DNA of 18,793 nucleotides, taken from the NCBI GenBank assembly GCA_030146365.1, contig JASLBU010000161.1, forward strand, positions 1 through 18,793, in the 5' to 3' direction. The notes under the pieces are model-generated. The model did no database searches and was not told where the DNA came from. It worked only from the letters and a program-made list of their open reading frames with translations. Source of the DNA: Candidatus Limnocylindria bacterium. GTDB taxonomy: Bacteria; Chloroflexota; Limnocylindria; QHBO01. Each line of letters opens with the position of its first letter. The stretch's first letter is position 1. The position numbers were made by a program, and so were the translations under genes. Below, in pieces: positions 16,356 through 18,793 of the stretch.

Positions 16356-16367
16356 CGGGCCCGGCTC
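16344..16367. terminator. Hairpin over opposing stop codons, possible bidirectional terminator
   Basis: GAGCCGG (16344-16350) and CCGGCTC (16361-16367) form a 7-bp GC-rich stem with a 10-nt loop, bridging the convergent stops of paralogue 2 and the VWA protein. No T run follows on either strand. Opposing ends of two genes with a 10-nt gap make it a plausible two-way terminator. Confidence 0.35.
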
Positions 16368-18793
16368 AGCGTGTGCGCCGACGCCGGGCGAGCCGCTCGG
16401 CCAGGGTTTCGGCTGGCGGTGCTGGCTCGCGCGAGGCGGGTTCCGCCGGTGCGCTGACGGCCGTCGGCGGCGGGGCGGCGCGCGGCATCGGCGGGGGCGG
16501 TGGGACCCCCGCGGACGAGTTCCCCGCCACCGGCGCCTCCGGGGCCGTGTCTGGAGCGGCTGGTACGGGACGGCCGGCTCGTCGCACGCCGCGCTCGCGC
16601 GCGGCTCGGAGTTCGGACAGGCCGGGGACCGCCTCGGGATCGGCCGTGCCCAGCCCCGCGCGCCGAGCGACCCAGTGCCGCGCGCGGCTGAAGTCGGAGC
16701 GCGCCAACGCCACCCGTCGAACGCCGACGTCGAGCGGCACCAACAGGATGGCCAGCAGCAGCAGCCACGGCCAGATCGGAGTGGGGAAGGCGCTCGCCTC
16801 GATGTCATGGACCCAGACGGACGCCGCCTCGGCCGCCTGCGACGTCTCGGTCTCCAGGGGCAGCAGCCGGCCGCGCCCTGCCTCCGCGTACGCGGCGAGC
16901 GCACCGGTATCCACGCCGAGCCGGCGGAACTCTTCGGCTGCGGGCGAGACGACGCCGAGGGTTCGGCTCGCCGCGTCGTTGCCATCCTCCGTCTCGAGCG
17001 TCTGCGCCACCCGCACGAGGTAGGCGCCCGGGTCTTCGGCCCGGACCGTGCCGGCATAGCGTCCGGGGCCGATCTGCTCCAGGACCGTCTGCTCCGGCTC
17101 CAGCTCCGGCGACACGAGCCGCAGCACCGTGCGGTAGAAGTTCCGCGGGCCGCCATCGTCGTCGAAGGACGTCACTTCGACGTCGAGCTCGCCCTGCTCG
17201 CCGGGCGTGAACCGCACGTCGATGCCCTCGCTGTCCTGGGGAGGGAGCGTCCACGCCACGAGCTGCGCGGTGAGCGTGCCGAATTCCGCGGTCCCGATCC
17301 ATGGCGAGGCCCACTGCTGCCGCGTATCCGACGTCCAGGCCACGGCTCGGCCGAGCCCGTACTGCCACTGGGCGAGCAGCGGATCATCGCGCGAGGTGAG
17401 GAGCGAGACTGTCGCGCTGCCTTTCGCCGTGGTCGCGTTGTAGCCGAGCAGCTGCGGCAGCCGGCCCGCGTCCATGCCGTCGAGGATCTCGGACGGCGAC
17501 GAGGGGATCGGCTGGAACGTCTCCTCCACGATCTGCTCGCCCGCCGTCTGAATCGTCTCCCGAAGGAAGATATCCGGGATGGTGGTCGCATCGCCCGCGT
17601 CGTAATAGCGGCCACCCGACTCCTCCGCCAGGCGGCGCAGCATCTCCGCCGATCCGCCCCCGGTGCCGATGGTCGATAGCGTGATGCCGGCGGCCTGCAT
17701 GTCCTCGAGGAGCTCGTCGTATGCCCCCGATGTCGACCACCCGTCCGTGATGAGCACGATGTGGCGCAGCGATGCCGGGTTGTCCACGAGGTCGTCGTAC
17801 GCCGCCTTGAGGCCGGCATAGATGTTCGTGTTTCCTTCCGCGTCGAACCCGAGGCTGCTGTCCAGCGCGCCGAAGTCGATCGGGCCGGTGCGCAGCGCCC
17901 AATGGGCGTTCTCGTTGAAGGTCACCACGCCGAGCTGATCGGTCGGAGCCAGCGCCTCCGCCGCCCGCAGGATCGCCTCCTTCGCGATGTCGACCTTCTC
18001 GAACCCCCGCGTGCCGGACGGGTTGGCGTTGTCGCGCGAGTCGCCGGTGCAATGGCAGTCGGCCATGCTGCCCGACTGGTCCACCACCGCGACCATGGCG
18101 ACGTCGGGCGAGCGCTCGCGGTCACGCACGGTCATGTAGACCGGCAGCGTCTGCTCGATCGGCGTGTCGAGATAGCCGCCGGCGCCATAGCTGTCCCTTC
18201 CGCCCAGCATCACGAGTCCCCGCCCCAGGTCGCGGACGTACACCTGCAGCGACGCCATCGCATCGGCTCCCAGCTCGTCGGCCTCGACGTTGTCGAGCAC
18301 GACCGCGTCGTACCCGGCCAGGCTCGTGAGGGAGGCAGGAACGCCGCCCGCCGGCACGACGGTGACCTCGATCGACCCCTCGCCCAGCGACGCGATGAGA
18401 TCGGCGGCTCGTGCGGCGTCATCGGTGGCGACGAGGACCTGGGGCTCGCCGGTGACGAGCACGTACGCATCCGCCGCGTTGTTCTCGGCGAACCGGTCGT
18501 CGTCCGGCTCGATGACCGCGCGGAAGACATGGAAGCCGGGCTCGGCGGCGGTGACCGTGAACGGGATCGTCGTCACGCCGGGCTCGAGCTCCAGCTCCCG
18601 GCTGCCGACTGCGACCCCGTCCGCCAGCAGCCGGAGCGTCGCGCCGGTGGTGATCGTCGATCGCAGCCGGACGTCCAGGTCGATCGACTCGCCCACGCGC
18701 GCGCCCGGTGGAGCATCGACCGCGTCGACGAGCACCTCGGCGGCCGATTCGTCGGCCGGCACCACGACGTCGAGCCTGATCCCTCGCGCCGCG
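16366..18793 (-). CDS. VWA-domain membrane protein with amidotransferase-like fold, N-terminus missing
   Basis: 808 residues are visible; the frame stays open to the right edge, so the N-terminus lies outside. The GTG at 18765 is not a credible start because coding continues upstream. Order in the fragment: CARDB-like beta domain (IDLDVRLRSTITTGATLRLL; FRAVIEPDDDRFAENNAAD), a class I amidotransferase-like segment (GYDAVVLDNVEAD; RGLVMLGGRDSYGAGGYLD) without an obvious catalytic Cys, then a VWA domain with MIDAS motif DQSGS (18067-18081), metal-site Thr in GNTNIYAGL and Asp in LITDGWS. Another beta region precedes one transmembrane segment (PIWPWLLLLAILLVPLDVGV) and a ~120-residue Pro/Ala-rich, Arg-ended cytoplasmic tail. 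The family resembles BatA/YfbK-like surface VWA proteins; likely metal-dependent ligand or partner binding. Role unknown. Confidence 0.88.
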   Translation of the reverse strand, partial: AARGIRLDVVVPADESAAEVLVDAVDAPPGARVGESIDLDVRLRSTITTGATLRLLADGVAVGSRELELEPGVTTIPFTVTAAEPGFHVFRAVIEPDDDRFAENNAADAYVLVTGEPQVLVATDDAARAADLIASLGEGSIEVTVVPAGGVPASLTSLAGYDAVVLDNVEADELGADAMASLQVYVRDLGRGLVMLGGRDSYGAGGYLDTPIEQTLPVYMTVRDRERSPDVAMVAVVDQSGSMADCHCTGDSRDNANPSGTRGFEKVDIAKEAILRAAEALAPTDQLGVVTFNENAHWALRTGPIDFGALDSSLGFDAEGNTNIYAGLKAAYDDLVDNPASLRHIVLITDGWSTSGAYDELLEDMQAAGITLSTIGTGGGSAEMLRRLAEESGGRYYDAGDATTIPDIFLRETIQTAGEQIVEETFQPIPSSPSEILDGMDAGRLPQLLGYNATTAKGSATVSLLTSRDDPLLAQWQYGLGRAVAWTSDTRQQWASPWIGTAEFGTLTAQLVAWTLPPQDSEGIDVRFTPGEQGELDVEVTSFDDDGGPRNFYRTVLRLVSPELEPEQTVLEQIGPGRYAGTVRAEDPGAYLVRVAQTLETEDGNDAASRTLGVVSPAAEEFRRLGVDTGALAAYAEAGRGRLLPLETETSQAAEAASVWVHDIEASAFPTPIWPWLLLLAILLVPLDVGVRRVALARSDFSRARHWVARRAGLGTADPEAVPGLSELRAARERGVRRAGRPVPAAPDTAPEAPVAGNSSAGVPPPPPMPRAAPPPTAVSAPAEPASREPAPPAETLAERLARRRRTR

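Overview
This is a strongly GC-rich bacterial window, tightly packed, with genes mostly abutting or overlapping by a few bases. I see no rRNA, tRNA, CRISPR array, insertion sequence or phage gene. The base composition, the Ser/Gly/Ala-rich lipoprotein linker and the gene repertoire suggest a soil or freshwater Chloroflexota (Limnocylindria/Ellin6529-like) or a distant high-GC relative such as an actinobacterium. This placement is inference. The window looks chromosomal.

Left block (1-1828, plus strand): the 3' part of an M55 (DppA-like) D-aminopeptidase gene, a flavin-reductase-domain protein, and a small protein with a C-terminal BFD-like [2Fe-2S] domain, the last two overlapping by 4 nt. 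They look like the end of an operon for peptide or amino-acid catabolism that begins outside the window.

Polyamine block (1839-8604, minus strand): read from a good sigma70-type promoter at 8574-8604, the order is potA, potD, potB, potC, a MerR-XRE-cupin regulator, a class III (GABA-type) aminotransferase, and a single-domain response regulator. Junctions are 4-nt overlap, 35-nt gap, 1-nt overlap, 1-nt overlap, 28-nt overlap and 38-nt gap, so this reads as one operon for import and catabolism of putrescine/spermidine or a similar amine. The regulator is unusual: two different DNA-binding domain types fused to a cupin sensor.

Middle block (8747-12283, plus strand): a 43-residue, very basic small protein with a good ribosome binding site, a strong GC-rich hairpin, a short-chain-type acyl-CoA dehydrogenase, and 8 nt later a secreted, membrane-anchored FG-GAP/VCBS propeller protein.

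Right block (12293-18793): an acetoacetyl-CoA synthetase on the minus strand, then a second FG-GAP membrane protein on the plus strand that is clearly a paralogue of the first, then on the minus strand a large VWA-domain membrane protein running off the right edge. Genes alternate in direction, so there are two convergent stop-to-stop junctions of 9-10 nt, each with a short hairpin built around the opposing stop codons. The acyl-CoA dehydrogenase and acetoacetyl-CoA synthetase fit short-chain acyl/ketone-body metabolism. The paralogous propeller proteins and the VWA protein form a surface-exposed module of unknown function and are the least explained part of the window.
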